Positions 1-6,052 of a stretch of DNA of 6,052 bases are shown piece after piece; position 1 is the first letter of the stretch, and each line of letters opens with the position of its first letter. Position numbers and translations under genes: made by a program. Origin of the DNA: Verrucomicrobiales bacterium. GTDB taxonomy: Bacteria; Verrucomicrobiota; Verrucomicrobiia; Limisphaerales; JAFMIX01. The notes beneath the pieces are model-generated. The model was not told the DNA's origin and did not search any database. It worked only from the letters and a program-made list of their open reading frames with translations. Where the stretch lies: assembly GCA_017853785.1 (NCBI GenBank), contig JAFMIX010000136.1, positions 1-6,052 on the forward strand. Direction: 5' to 3'.

Positions 1-1544
1 TTCACCGCTGAGCGGCGCGGGCCGCTGGACTTCTCTGCTTGGGCGCGTTCCGGATCATATTTGCGGATGGGTGCGACGGTCTTGGGCCGGGCCTTGGGCA
101 CGAGGATGATGGGGCAACCTTCGTAGCCGAACGCGCGGCGGATTTCCGCACCGAGATATTTTTTATACTGGTCGGAGAAAAGTTCGTCCGTGTTGACGAA
201 CAGCAGAAACGTGGGCGGCGCCTGCCGCACCTGCGTGGCGTAGAAAAATTTCAACCGATGTCCGCCGGCGCTCACTGGCTGGCGGCGCTCGATGCTGTCG
301 TTGATGGTGCGGTTCAGGATCGCCGTGGGGACTTTCTGTTGCAATTGCGCGGCGACGTAGCGCACGGCTTCCAGCAGGCGATCCAAGTGGAAGCCGTCTT
401 TCGCCGAGGTGAAAATCACGGGCGCGTAATCGAGGAAGAACAATTTCTCCTGCACCCACGCGCCGAATTCGCCCAGCGTGGTCAGCGTTTTTTTTGTGCC
501 TTCGGTGCGCGTCTTTTTATCGCGCCGCTCGATTTCCTCCTCCCGGGCTTTGCGGACGTTTTCCGCAACGAGATCCCACTTGTTGACAACGACGATACAG
601 GCCTTGCGGTTCTCGACGATGTAGTCGGCGACTTTCTTGTCCTGCTCGACGATACCGTCCACCGCGTCCAGCACGAGGATGGCGATGTCGCAGCGGGCGA
701 TAGATTCCTGCGCGCGGTTGACACTGTAGAATTCCACCGAGTCCTCGATGCGCCGGGATTTTCTCATGCCGGCGGTATCAATCAAAACGTAGCTCTGCAA
801 CACGCCCGCCGTCTCCACGGTGAACGGCACATCCACAGAATCGCGCGTGGTGCCGGCGATGGGGCTGACGATGACGCGGTCGGATTTGGTGAGCGCGTTG
901 ATGATGGAAGATTTGCCGACGTTCGGCCGGCCGACGATGGCGATCTTCAAGGGTGCCGGGCGGCGCGTGCCGGGTGACTCAGACTCTTCGGCGGACGCGA
1001 TGGGCTGCTCCGCGTCACTCGTCACCCGTCCCGCGTCAGCGGGCAAAAGAGAAATGGCTGTGCTCATCAGCCGCTCGATGCCTTCGCCGTGGATGGCGCT
1101 GACGGGGAAAGTTTTTTCGAAGCCCAGCGTGGCGAATTCATCCACGCCGGACTCGGCGCGGTGTGTGTCCACCTTGTTCACCGCGAGCAGCACGGTCTTG
1201 CCGCCGCGGCGGAGGCGTTGCGCTACCTCGCGGTCGAGCGGCGAGATGCCGTCCTGCACGTTTACGACGAGGATGATGACGTGCGCGGCTTCGATGGCGA
1301 GTTCCACCTGGTCGAGCATGGCCTTGGTGATGATGTCGTCGGATTTCTCGCGGCGCAGCAGGCCGATACCGCCGGTGTCCACGAGCGTGTAGGGGCGGCC
1401 CTGCCACTCGACTTCGGCGGTCACGCGGTCGCGGGTCACGCCTGGTTCGTCATGGACGATGGCGATGCGTTTGCCGGCGATGCGGTTGAACAGGGCGGAT
1501 TTGCCGACATTGGGGCGGCCGACGATGGCGATTAAACCTGACAT
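1..1544 (-). CDS. der: Ribosome biogenesis GTPase Der (EngA), 3' end cut by window edge
   Basis: Der is a tandem-GTPase that binds the 50S subunit and is needed for its late assembly in the cytoplasm. The reading frame is open from the ATG at 1544 to the window edge (514 codons plus two bases). G domain 1 has GRPNVGKS (residues 9-16), DTGG (56-59), NKVD (123-126) and SAIHG (149-153). A charged linker at about 168-198 leads to G domain 2, with GRPNVGKS (205-212), TTRD (232-235), DTAGMR (256-261), NKWD (321-324) and SAK (380-382). A KH-like C-terminal domain covers about 400-490, followed by a basic tail that probably stops just outside the window. Compared with the E. coli and Bacillus proteins (about 490 and 436 residues, from memory), there is an extra charged stretch of some 24 residues within 329-366, between NKWD and the FLDYAP segment. 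No Shine-Dalgarno sequence precedes the start; it is chosen because the P-loop then lies at the usual distance. The gene is transcribed divergently from the glycosyltransferase. Confidence 0.97.
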   Translation of the reverse strand, partial: MSGLIAIVGRPNVGKSALFNRIAGKRIAIVHDEPGVTRDRVTAEVEWQGRPYTLVDTGGIGLLRREKSDDIITKAMLDQVELAIEAAHVIILVVNVQDGISPLDREVAQRLRRGGKTVLLAVNKVDTHRAESGVDEFATLGFEKTFPVSAIHGEGIERLMSTAISLLPADAGRVTSDAEQPIASAEESESPGTRRPAPLKIAIVGRPNVGKSSIINALTKSDRVIVSPIAGTTRDSVDVPFTVETAGVLQSYVLIDTAGMRKSRRIEDSVEFYSVNRAQESIARCDIAILVLDAVDGIVEQDKKVADYIVENRKACIVVVNKWDLVAENVRKAREEEIERRDKKTRTEGTKKTLTTLGEFGAWVQEKLFFLDYAPVIFTSAKDGFHLDRLLEAVRYVAAQLQQKVPTAILNRTINDSIERRQPVSAGGHRLKFFYATQVRQAPPTFLLFVNTDELFSDQYKKYLGAEIRRAFGYEGCPIILVPKARPKTVAPIRKYDPERAQAEKSSGPRRSAV

Positions 1545-1662
1545 GGCGGCAGCGTAACGGAAGCGTCGGCCGCAAAACAGCCAAAAGGCGCGATTGGGGG
1601 AGTTTCGTAAATTCGCAACTTGTTTTTGCACGTTGAACGGCTAGATTGCCACCGCTCCGACC
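1545..1662. promoter_or_regulatory. Divergent intergenic region between der and the glycosyltransferase gene
   Basis: This 118-bp region must contain the 5' signals of two divergent genes. On the plus strand a weak sigma-70-like pair can be read: TTGTTT (1620-1625), a 16-base spacer, and TAGATT (1642-1647). If real, transcription would begin around 1653-1657, only about 6-10 bases before the ATG at 1663, so the message would be almost leaderless. This agrees with the lack of a Shine-Dalgarno sequence there. The match is partial (about 3/6 and 4/6 to consensus), and no clear pair was seen on the minus strand for der. The region as the promoter-bearing interval is secure; the exact boxes are not. 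Confidence 0.35.
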
Positions 1663-2430
1663 ATGGAAAGGACGCTCATCATCATGCCGACCTATAACGA
1701 GCGGGACAACCTCCCGCGCATGGTCGCCGCGCTCTTGGCGCTCCCCGTGCCTGTGGACGTGCTTGTGGTGGATGATAGTTCACCGGACGGCACCGGGCAA
1801 CTCGCCGACGAACTAGCGGCGAAGCATCCGCAAATCCACGTGCTCCACCGCGCCCAGAAGAATGGTTTGGGTCGCGCCTACATCGCGGGGTTCAAGTGGG
1901 CGCTGGAGCGTGACTACGAATTCATCTTCGAGATGGACGGTGATTTTTCCCACGACCCGGCGGACATTCCGGATTTTCTGGATGCGGCGAGGGATGAAAA
2001 TGCCGATTTGGTGCTCGGCTCGCGTTATTCCGATGGCGTGCGGGTGGTGAACTGGCCGCTCAAGCGCCTGTTCCTCAGCCGCAGCGCCGGCATTTACGTC
2101 CGGCTCATCACGGGGATGCCGTTCACCGACCCGACCGGGGGCTACAAATGTTTCCGCCGCCGCGCGCTTCAGGCTATCGAACTCGACCGGATCGAATCCA
2201 ACGGCTACAGCTTCCAGATTGAACTCACGCACCGGCTCTGGCGGCAGGGGCTGAAAGTCGTCGAAACGCCCATCGTCTTCACCGACCGGCTGCACGGGCA
2301 GAGCAAGATGTCCGGGCACATCGTTCAGGAAGCGTTGTGGATGGTCTGGAAACTGTGGTTTCAGCACGGTCTGCGGCGCTGGCCCAAGCGCAAACGCTGC
2401 GCCCATGGTTGCGGCTGCCACGCGAAGTGA
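1663..2430 (+). CDS. Family-2 glycosyltransferase, polyprenyl-phosphate-mannose synthase (Dpm1/Ppm) type
   Basis: The likely reaction is transfer of a sugar, typically mannose from GDP-mannose, to a polyprenyl phosphate at the cytoplasmic face of the membrane. The lipid-linked sugar then serves membrane mannosyltransferases. The 255-residue product has a GT-A fold start (IIMPTYNERDNL, residues 6-17), the nucleotide-binding VVDDSSPDGT (35-44), a DxD metal site in EMDGDFSHDP (90-99; D92 and D94), GSRY (119-122), DPTGGYKCFRR (156-166), NGYSFQIE (180-187) and GQSKMS (212-217). These are the signature blocks of Dpm1-like enzymes. No C-terminal membrane segments follow, so this is the short, soluble form. 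The sugar donor cannot be read from sequence; glucose or another hexose is possible. The tail is odd: after a basic PKRKR stretch it ends in a Cys/His cluster (C246, H248, C250, C252, H253). The start at 1663 has no ribosome binding site, but the first beta strand begins immediately after it. The gene lies 161 bp ahead of the LuxE-like gene, so shared transcription is uncertain. Confidence 0.88.
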   Translation: MERTLIIMPTYNERDNLPRMVAALLALPVPVDVLVVDDSSPDGTGQLADELAAKHPQIHVLHRAQKNGLGRAYIAGFKWALERDYEFIFEMDGDFSHDPADIPDFLDAARDENADLVLGSRYSDGVRVVNWPLKRLFLSRSAGIYVRLITGMPFTDPTGGYKCFRRRALQAIELDRIESNGYSFQIELTHRLWRQGLKVVETPIVFTDRLHGQSKMSGHIVQEALWMVWKLWFQHGLRRWPKRKRCAHGCGCHAK

Positions 2431-2591
2431 CCGCAGCGCAGACGGCTCGCCGCGGGTTCGGTGACGCCGCGCAAGTCGTCCAACCCTGCAGGCCATCCTT
2501 CCGCTGCCCCACGTTTGCCTCTCGACATCCGCACCGCAAAACCTGACATTCTGTGCGGCTGTGGCGGAACACCAGCCTGGAAAAAAACCGC

Positions 2592-3716
2592 ATGAACTCC
2601 GAACTTGCCATCTTTGCCGCGCGCCTGCGCGAATTCATCGGCTTTTGCGGCGATGAGACCCTTGCTGGCCTCCCGCCTGCCGAACTCCGCCAGCACTTTG
2701 ACACCGAATTCAACGCCCTCGCCCTCGTCCTCTTCGGCCTGCAATATCGCAACAATTTGCCCTACCGGAAACTATGCGCGGCCCGGGGCGTGTGTCCCGA
2801 TGACCTCACCCACTGGACGCAAATCCCCGCTGTGCCGACTGCCGCCTTCAAGGAGCTTGAACTCACCAGCCTCGCGCCCACTGCGCGCACCGCCATCTTT
2901 CATTCCAGCGGCACGACGGAACAAAAGCCGAGCCGCCATTTTCACCACGTAGATTCGCTGGCGACCTACGAAGCTGCGCTCTGGTCGTGGTTCTCTCAGA
3001 ATTGCGGAATGCGGAATGCGGAATGCGGTGTAGCCATTCTCACCCCGCCACCGGCGCAAGCCCCGCGCTCTTCGCTCGTGCACATGTTCGCCGTCGTGGG
3101 GCAAAAACTCGGCGCTCCGGAAACCGCCTTCCTCGGCCGTGTCGCCCCTGACAGCGTTTGGGAGCTCGACTTTGACGCCACGCTGCGCGCCCTGAAACCG
3201 TTATCTGACGCGGGTCGCCCGATGCTGGTTTTGGGCACGGCATTTTCCTTTGTGCACCTGCTGGATTTTCTGGCCGAAAAAAATGTCCGCTTCGTGTTGC
3301 CTCCGGGCTCGCGCGTGATGGAAACCGGCGGCTACAAAAACCGTTCCCGCTCGCTGCCCAAGGTCGAACTACACGCCCTCATCATGAAATTCCTCGGGGT
3401 GTCGGCAGAAAACATCATCTGCGAATACGGCATGAGCGAATTGAGTTCGCAGGCCTATGAAATTCGGAATTCGGAATTTGGAATTCGGAATTTTCAATTT
3501 CCCCCGTGGGCGCGCGTCCAAATTATCTCCCCCGAAACCAGCCGCGAAGTCGCGGCGGGCAAGACCGGTCTCATCCGCGTGTTCGATCTCGCCAACGTCT
3601 ATTCCGTGATGGCCGTGCAGACCGAAGACCTTGGCGTGCGGCGCGGCGAAGGCTTCGAACTGATTGGCCGCACCGTCGCCGCCGAACCGCGCGGCTGCTC
3701 CCTGATGACCAGATGA
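2592..3716 (+). CDS. LuxE-like acyl-protein synthetase (acyl-adenylating enzyme)
   Basis: LuxE-family enzymes activate a fatty acid with ATP as acyl-AMP, hold it as an acyl-thioester and pass it to the LuxC reductase. The 374-residue product is close to the length of classical LuxE. It carries the adenylate-forming motif SSGTT (residues 105-109), ETGGYKNRS (244-252) and EYGMSELSSQ (278-287), where the Y/F-G-x-[ST]-E core binds ATP. It ends in EPRGCSLM with Cys369 near the C terminus, a candidate for the acyl-accepting cysteine known near the end of Vibrio LuxE. Residues 137-146 and 290-303 are low-complexity segments encoded by heptanucleotide repeats and look like insertions. The start at 2592 is preferred because the N-terminal helix begins there and a weak GGA lies about ten bases upstream, followed by an A-run. 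A GTG at 2553 would add 13 unconvincing residues. The stop overlaps the next gene by ATGA. The family is secure; the acyl substrate is unknown. Confidence 0.88.
   Translation: MNSELAIFAARLREFIGFCGDETLAGLPPAELRQHFDTEFNALALVLFGLQYRNNLPYRKLCAARGVCPDDLTHWTQIPAVPTAAFKELELTSLAPTARTAIFHSSGTTEQKPSRHFHHVDSLATYEAALWSWFSQNCGMRNAECGVAILTPPPAQAPRSSLVHMFAVVGQKLGAPETAFLGRVAPDSVWELDFDATLRALKPLSDAGRPMLVLGTAFSFVHLLDFLAEKNVRFVLPPGSRVMETGGYKNRSRSLPKVELHALIMKFLGVSAENIICEYGMSELSSQAYEIRNSEFGIRNFQFPPWARVQIISPETSREVAAGKTGLIRVFDLANVYSVMAVQTEDLGVRRGEGFELIGRTVAAEPRGCSLMTR
3004..3028 (+). repeat. Heptanucleotide tandem repeat inside the LuxE-like gene (locus 1)
   Basis: The unit GCGGAAT occurs three times in perfect tandem at 3004-3024, followed by a partial GCGG to 3028. 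Read in the gene frame it encodes the segment C-G-M-R-N-A-E-C-G near residues 138-146, just after the conserved WSWF stretch. Three units are 21 bases, so this array keeps the frame. The same heptamer, phased as AATGCGG, differs by one base from the unit of the second array. Confidence 0.9.
3461..3492 (+). repeat. Heptanucleotide tandem repeat inside the LuxE-like gene (locus 2)
   Basis: The unit AATTCGG is repeated four times at 3461-3488; the third copy reads AATTTGG. A partial AATT follows to 3492, then another AT-rich AATTT. It encodes the run I-R-N-S-E-F-G-I-R-N-F-Q-F at residues 291-303, between the conserved SSQAY and FPPWARV blocks. Four units are 28 bases, not a multiple of three, so the present frame depends on the exact junctions. 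Confidence 0.9.
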
Positions 3717-4426
3717 AACCTGCGCTCCAAATTCTTGCGCCCCTCTTTGCCGCGCTGCTGATTGGCGGCTGTGTGAAATGTCGTTTGCCTGCGATTTCGA
3801 CCAAGACGGTAGAGGGGCGAGTCGTTGAATACGGCCCCGCCGCCCGCGCCCGGTTGCAGCCGTATTTCCAGCAGGCGGCAATAACTTATCCGCCGCAACG
3901 CCTCACACTCGTCGGCTTGAAGGCCGAACGCCAGTTGCAGGTTTACGCGCCCGCCCAATCTGGCGCGTGGCGATTGGTCCGCGCCTATCCGATTCTGGGT
4001 GCGAGTGGCGTCGCCGGGCCGAAGCTGCGGGAATGGGACCGCCAGGTGCCGGAAGGAATCTACCCTATCGAATTGCTCAACCCGAACAGCCGGTATGAAA
4101 TTTCCATGCAGATCGGTTATCCGAACGCCTTCGACCGTCAGCACGCCGCGCAAGACGCTCGCACCAACCTCGGCGGCGACATCATGATCCACGGCGGCAC
4201 GAACTCCATCGGCTGCCTCGCCATGGGCGACGATGCTTCGGCCGAGTTGTTCGTGCTGACGGCGGACACCGGTCTCACAAACGTCACCGTCATCCTCGCG
4301 CCTGCGGATTTTCGCGCCGGCAAACCCTGGCCCGCCGCCACCAACCTGCCTGCGTGGACGTCGGAACTCTACCGGCAAATCCAGTCGCGGCTCGCTGAAT
4401 TTCCGCTGCCCTCATCCGCCCCATGA
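3713..4426 (+). CDS. YafK/DpaA-type L,D-transpeptidase-fold (YkuD) lipoprotein
   Basis: The product is a predicted 237-residue envelope lipoprotein. Its N-terminus is Met-Lys, then a hydrophobic stretch ending in LIGGC, with Cys20 as the likely lipidated residue. Residue +2 is Val, not Asp, which fits outer-membrane sorting by the E. coli rule. The YkuD core runs from about residue 62 to 195. It has GPKLREWD (102-109), PEGIY (113-117), NPNSRYEI (123-130), IGYPNAFDRQH (134-144) and the catalytic block IMIHGGTNSIGCLAM (157-171), with His160 and Cys168. The GPK, PEG, PNAFDR and HGxxxSxGC pattern resembles E. coli YafK (DpaA/LdtF), reported to detach Braun's lipoprotein from peptidoglycan, more than classical crosslinking enzymes. 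Length also agrees with YafK (about 246). The start is fixed by the signal peptide and by ATGA overlap with the LuxE-like gene; it has no Shine-Dalgarno sequence, so translation probably depends on coupling. Amidase and transpeptidase activity cannot be told apart from sequence. Confidence 0.86.
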   Translation: MKPALQILAPLFAALLIGGCVKCRLPAISTKTVEGRVVEYGPAARARLQPYFQQAAITYPPQRLTLVGLKAERQLQVYAPAQSGAWRLVRAYPILGASGVAGPKLREWDRQVPEGIYPIELLNPNSRYEISMQIGYPNAFDRQHAAQDARTNLGGDIMIHGGTNSIGCLAMGDDASAELFVLTADTGLTNVTVILAPADFRAGKPWPAATNLPAWTSELYRQIQSRLAEFPLPSSAP

Positions 4427-5787
4427 ACCTGCCAAATTATTTCTACGCCGACCTGCCGCCCGAAGCGGAACTTACGCCCACGATGCTCACCGGGGCGTGC
4501 CAGGCCATCAAGCGCAACCGCGAGAAGCACCTGGCGCCGCGCACCACGGCGGACCTGATCAATCTCCTCGGTGAACTTGGCGCGAACTGGCGGCACGCGG
4601 ATTTTCCCTTCCGCAAATTCGCGCTGGAACAAGGCCCGGCGGCAACGGGCTTCTCCCGCGCCACGCTCGAGCGCGGGCTGGACACGTTCTTTCGCGAACT
4701 CACTGCCACCAATCTCGAAATGCTCGTCGCGCAGGAACTCGGCCACGCGCAGCGGCTCGATAAATTGAGCGCCCCCCGCGCCGAAGAGGCGGTTGGCAGG
4801 GCCGCCCTCGCGCGCGGGCCGGAACTCATCGCCCACATCGCCGCCGGCAATCTGCCCAACCCCACGCTCATGAGCCTCGCGCTCGGCCTGCTCGCGCGCT
4901 CGGCGCAGTTCGTGAAGTGCGCGCGCGGCACTTCGTTTTTGCCCCGGCTTTTCGCCCATTCGATCTACGATGCGGACAAAAAAATCGGCGGCTGTCTGGA
5001 AATCGCCGAATGGCGCGGTGGCCACGCGACGCTCGAGACCGCGCTCTTTGCGGAGGCGGATTGCGTGACCGCCACCGGCAGCGACGAAACGCTGGCAGAC
5101 ATCCGGTCGCGTCTGCCGGTGACGAAGCGGTTTCTCGGCTACGGTCATCAGTTGAGTTTTGCGTTCGTTGCCAGCGACGCCTTCGCGGGCGGGCGGTTGA
5201 GTCAGACCGTTGCTTGCGCGGCGGCGGATGTGACCGCGTGGGATCAACACGGCTGCCTCTCGCCGCACGTCATCTACGTCGAGACCGGCGGCAACGTGAC
5301 GCCGGAGAAATTTGCCGAACTGCTCGCGACGGAACTTGCGGCGTGGGAACTTCGCGAGCCGCGTGCTCCCCTCCCGGCGGCCGAGGCGGCGGCCATTGCC
5401 TCGCGGCGCGGCATCTATGAGGTGCGCGCGGCGCATGATCCGGACGCGACGCGGCATTGGTGTAGCGAGGGTTCGACGGCGTGGACGGTGGTGTTCGAGG
5501 CGGACGCGCGCTTTCAGGTGTCGTGCCTGAACCGGTTCATCTACGTGAAGCCGGTAAAGGATCTGACCCAGGCGTTGCAGCAGGCGGAAGTCGTGCGCGG
5601 CAAGGTCTCGACCGTGGGCCTCGCCGCGCCGGAGGTCAAGGCGGGCCAACTCGCCACGCAACTTGCCCGCTGGGGCGTCACGCGCGTCTGCCCGCTGGGC
5701 CGGATGCAGTCGCCGCCGCTGACGTGGCGGCATGATGGCCGTCCCGCGCTGGGAGATTTGGTGACGTGGACGGACGTTGAGGCGTGA
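4423..5787 (+). CDS. LuxC-like acyl-CoA/acyl-protein reductase
   Basis: LuxC-family enzymes are related to aldehyde dehydrogenases and reduce an activated fatty acyl group to the aldehyde with NADPH, through an acyl-cysteine. The 454-residue product spans the whole family. It has the block HIAAGNLPNPTLMSLALGLL (138-157) and VKCARGTSFLP (164-174), ATGSDETL (217-224) in the nucleotide-binding half, GYGHQLSFAF (239-248) and the catalytic DQHGCLSP (274-281) with Cys278, equivalent to the nucleophile near position 286 of Vibrio LuxC. The C-terminal part includes a LNRFIYVKPV block (369-378) and a CPLGRMQSPP block (423-432), both usual for the family. The start overlaps the stop of the lipoprotein gene as ATGA and has no Shine-Dalgarno sequence, so translational coupling is likely. 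With the LuxE-like gene two positions upstream, it should form a fatty-acid reductase. No luxD, luxA or luxB is visible, so a light-emission role is unlikely. Confidence 0.92.
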   Translation: MNLPNYFYADLPPEAELTPTMLTGACQAIKRNREKHLAPRTTADLINLLGELGANWRHADFPFRKFALEQGPAATGFSRATLERGLDTFFRELTATNLEMLVAQELGHAQRLDKLSAPRAEEAVGRAALARGPELIAHIAAGNLPNPTLMSLALGLLARSAQFVKCARGTSFLPRLFAHSIYDADKKIGGCLEIAEWRGGHATLETALFAEADCVTATGSDETLADIRSRLPVTKRFLGYGHQLSFAFVASDAFAGGRLSQTVACAAADVTAWDQHGCLSPHVIYVETGGNVTPEKFAELLATELAAWELREPRAPLPAAEAAAIASRRGIYEVRAAHDPDATRHWCSEGSTAWTVVFEADARFQVSCLNRFIYVKPVKDLTQALQQAEVVRGKVSTVGLAAPEVKAGQLATQLARWGVTRVCPLGRMQSPPLTWRHDGRPALGDLVTWTDVEA

Positions 5788-5818
5788 GGTGCAGGGCATC
5801 AGGCGCGAGAAAAAAATT

Positions 5819-6052
5819 ATGACCGAGCAAGGTTTTAAAAGTTTGATTGTCTGGCAAAAGGCGAAAGCCTTGGCTGTTGAAATTTATCGGCTGACAAAGA
5901 GCAAAAGCATCGAGCATGATTTTTCGCTGATTGATCAGATGCGGCGGAGCGCGGTGAGTGTGCCCTGCAATATTGCTGAGGGTGACGAGCGCAAATCCAA
6001 CAAAGACTCGGTGCGATTTTTCCATATCGCCAAAGGTTCTCAGGCCGAACTG
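5819..6052 (+). CDS. Four-helix-bundle protein (23S rRNA intervening-sequence family), 3' end cut by window edge
   Basis: The first 78 codons are present and the frame is open at the window edge; the family is about 115-130 residues, so roughly a third is missing. Typical blocks are visible: LIVWQKAKALAVEIYRLT (residues 9-26), the second-helix signature QMRRSAVSVPCNIAEG (42-57) and RFFHIAKGSQAEL (66-78). These proteins were first recognised inside intervening sequences of spirochaete 23S rRNA genes, and related bundles act as Avd accessory proteins in diversity-generating retroelements. Most are stand-alone genes of unknown function. No rRNA sequence flanks this one, so it is a free-standing copy. 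It begins 31 bases after the LuxC-like stop, behind a weak GAGA and an A-run. Its codons are clearly AT-richer than those of the genes upstream (many TTT, AAA, ATT), which suggests a separate origin. The family call is firm; the role is unknown. Confidence 0.9.
   Translation, partial: MTEQGFKSLIVWQKAKALAVEIYRLTKSKSIEHDFSLIDQMRRSAVSVPCNIAEGDERKSNKDSVRFFHIAKGSQAEL

Noticed and set aside
39..977. Plus-strand open frame (312 codons) opposite der
   Set aside because: The minus strand carries a complete set of Der G motifs without a break; the plus frame has no family features.
1813..2496. Minus-strand open frame (227 codons) opposite the glycosyltransferase
   Set aside because: The plus strand has all Dpm1-type motifs; the antisense product looks like low-complexity shadow sequence.
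2553..2591. GTG start for the LuxE-like gene at 2553
   Set aside because: It adds 13 residues with no family similarity and has no better ribosome binding site than the ATG at 2592.
2431..2591. Possible terminator or promoter between the glycosyltransferase and LuxE-like genes
   Set aside because: Only a five-base stem (CGCGG with CCGCG near 2450-2476) was found, without a T-run, and no convincing -35/-10 pair was seen.
3004..3492. CRISPR-like array
   Set aside because: The units are seven bases in direct contact, with no spacers, and lie inside a coding frame.
3506..3712. N-terminal extension of the lipoprotein frame from an ATG at 3506
   Set aside because: It would overlap the LuxE-like gene by over 200 bases, encode an arginine-rich stretch and bury the signal peptide. 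The ATG at 3713 gives a proper lipoprotein start.
3599..4378. Minus-strand open frame (259 codons) opposite the lipoprotein gene
   Set aside because: It spans the luxE-like/lipoprotein junction and has no motif; the plus strand shows the YkuD catalytic block and a signal peptide.
4369..5799. Long minus-strand open frame (476 codons) opposite the LuxC-like gene
   Set aside because: It mirrors a verified LuxC coding frame, is arginine-rich with no recognisable motif, and is the expected antisense shadow of GC-rich coding DNA.

Overview
The window is GC-rich, densely coding bacterial chromosome. The best guess for its source is a member of Verrucomicrobiota, perhaps the Pedosphaera/Limisphaerales side. 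This rests on three things recalled from family knowledge, with no search behind them: a long Der GTPase with an insert in its second G domain, a LuxE/LuxC-type acyl-reduction pair outside any bioluminescence locus, and a stand-alone '23S rRNA intervening sequence' four-helix-bundle gene. Treat the phylum as an inference.

Layout. Positions 1-1544 (minus strand) hold der, a ribosome-assembly GTPase whose last codons lie just beyond the left edge. A 118-bp divergent intergenic region (1545-1662) follows. All other genes run on the plus strand. A soluble family-2 glycosyltransferase of the polyprenyl-phosphate-mannose synthase type lies at 1663-2430. After a 161-bp gap with no clear signal comes a tight three-gene unit: a LuxE-like acyl-protein synthetase (2592-3716), a YafK/DpaA-type L,D-transpeptidase-fold lipoprotein (3713-4426) and a LuxC-like acyl-CoA reductase (4423-5787). 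The genes of this unit overlap at two ATGA stop/start junctions. At 5819 an AT-richer four-helix-bundle gene begins and runs off the right edge.

How the genes fit together. LuxE activates a fatty acid as acyl-AMP and carries it as an acyl-thioester; LuxC reduces the acyl group to an aldehyde with NADPH. No luciferase or LuxD thioesterase is visible, so the pair probably makes fatty aldehyde or alcohol for another purpose. The predicted lipoprotein with a peptidoglycan-active fold lies between them in the same translationally coupled unit, which suggests a cell-envelope role. That link is the most interesting hypothesis here.

A second unusual feature is a pair of short heptanucleotide tandem repeats (unit AATGCGG or AATTCGG). 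Both are embedded in frame in the LuxE gene and add low-complexity peptide segments to an otherwise recognisable enzyme. No RNA genes, CRISPR arrays, insertion sequences or convincing terminators were seen.
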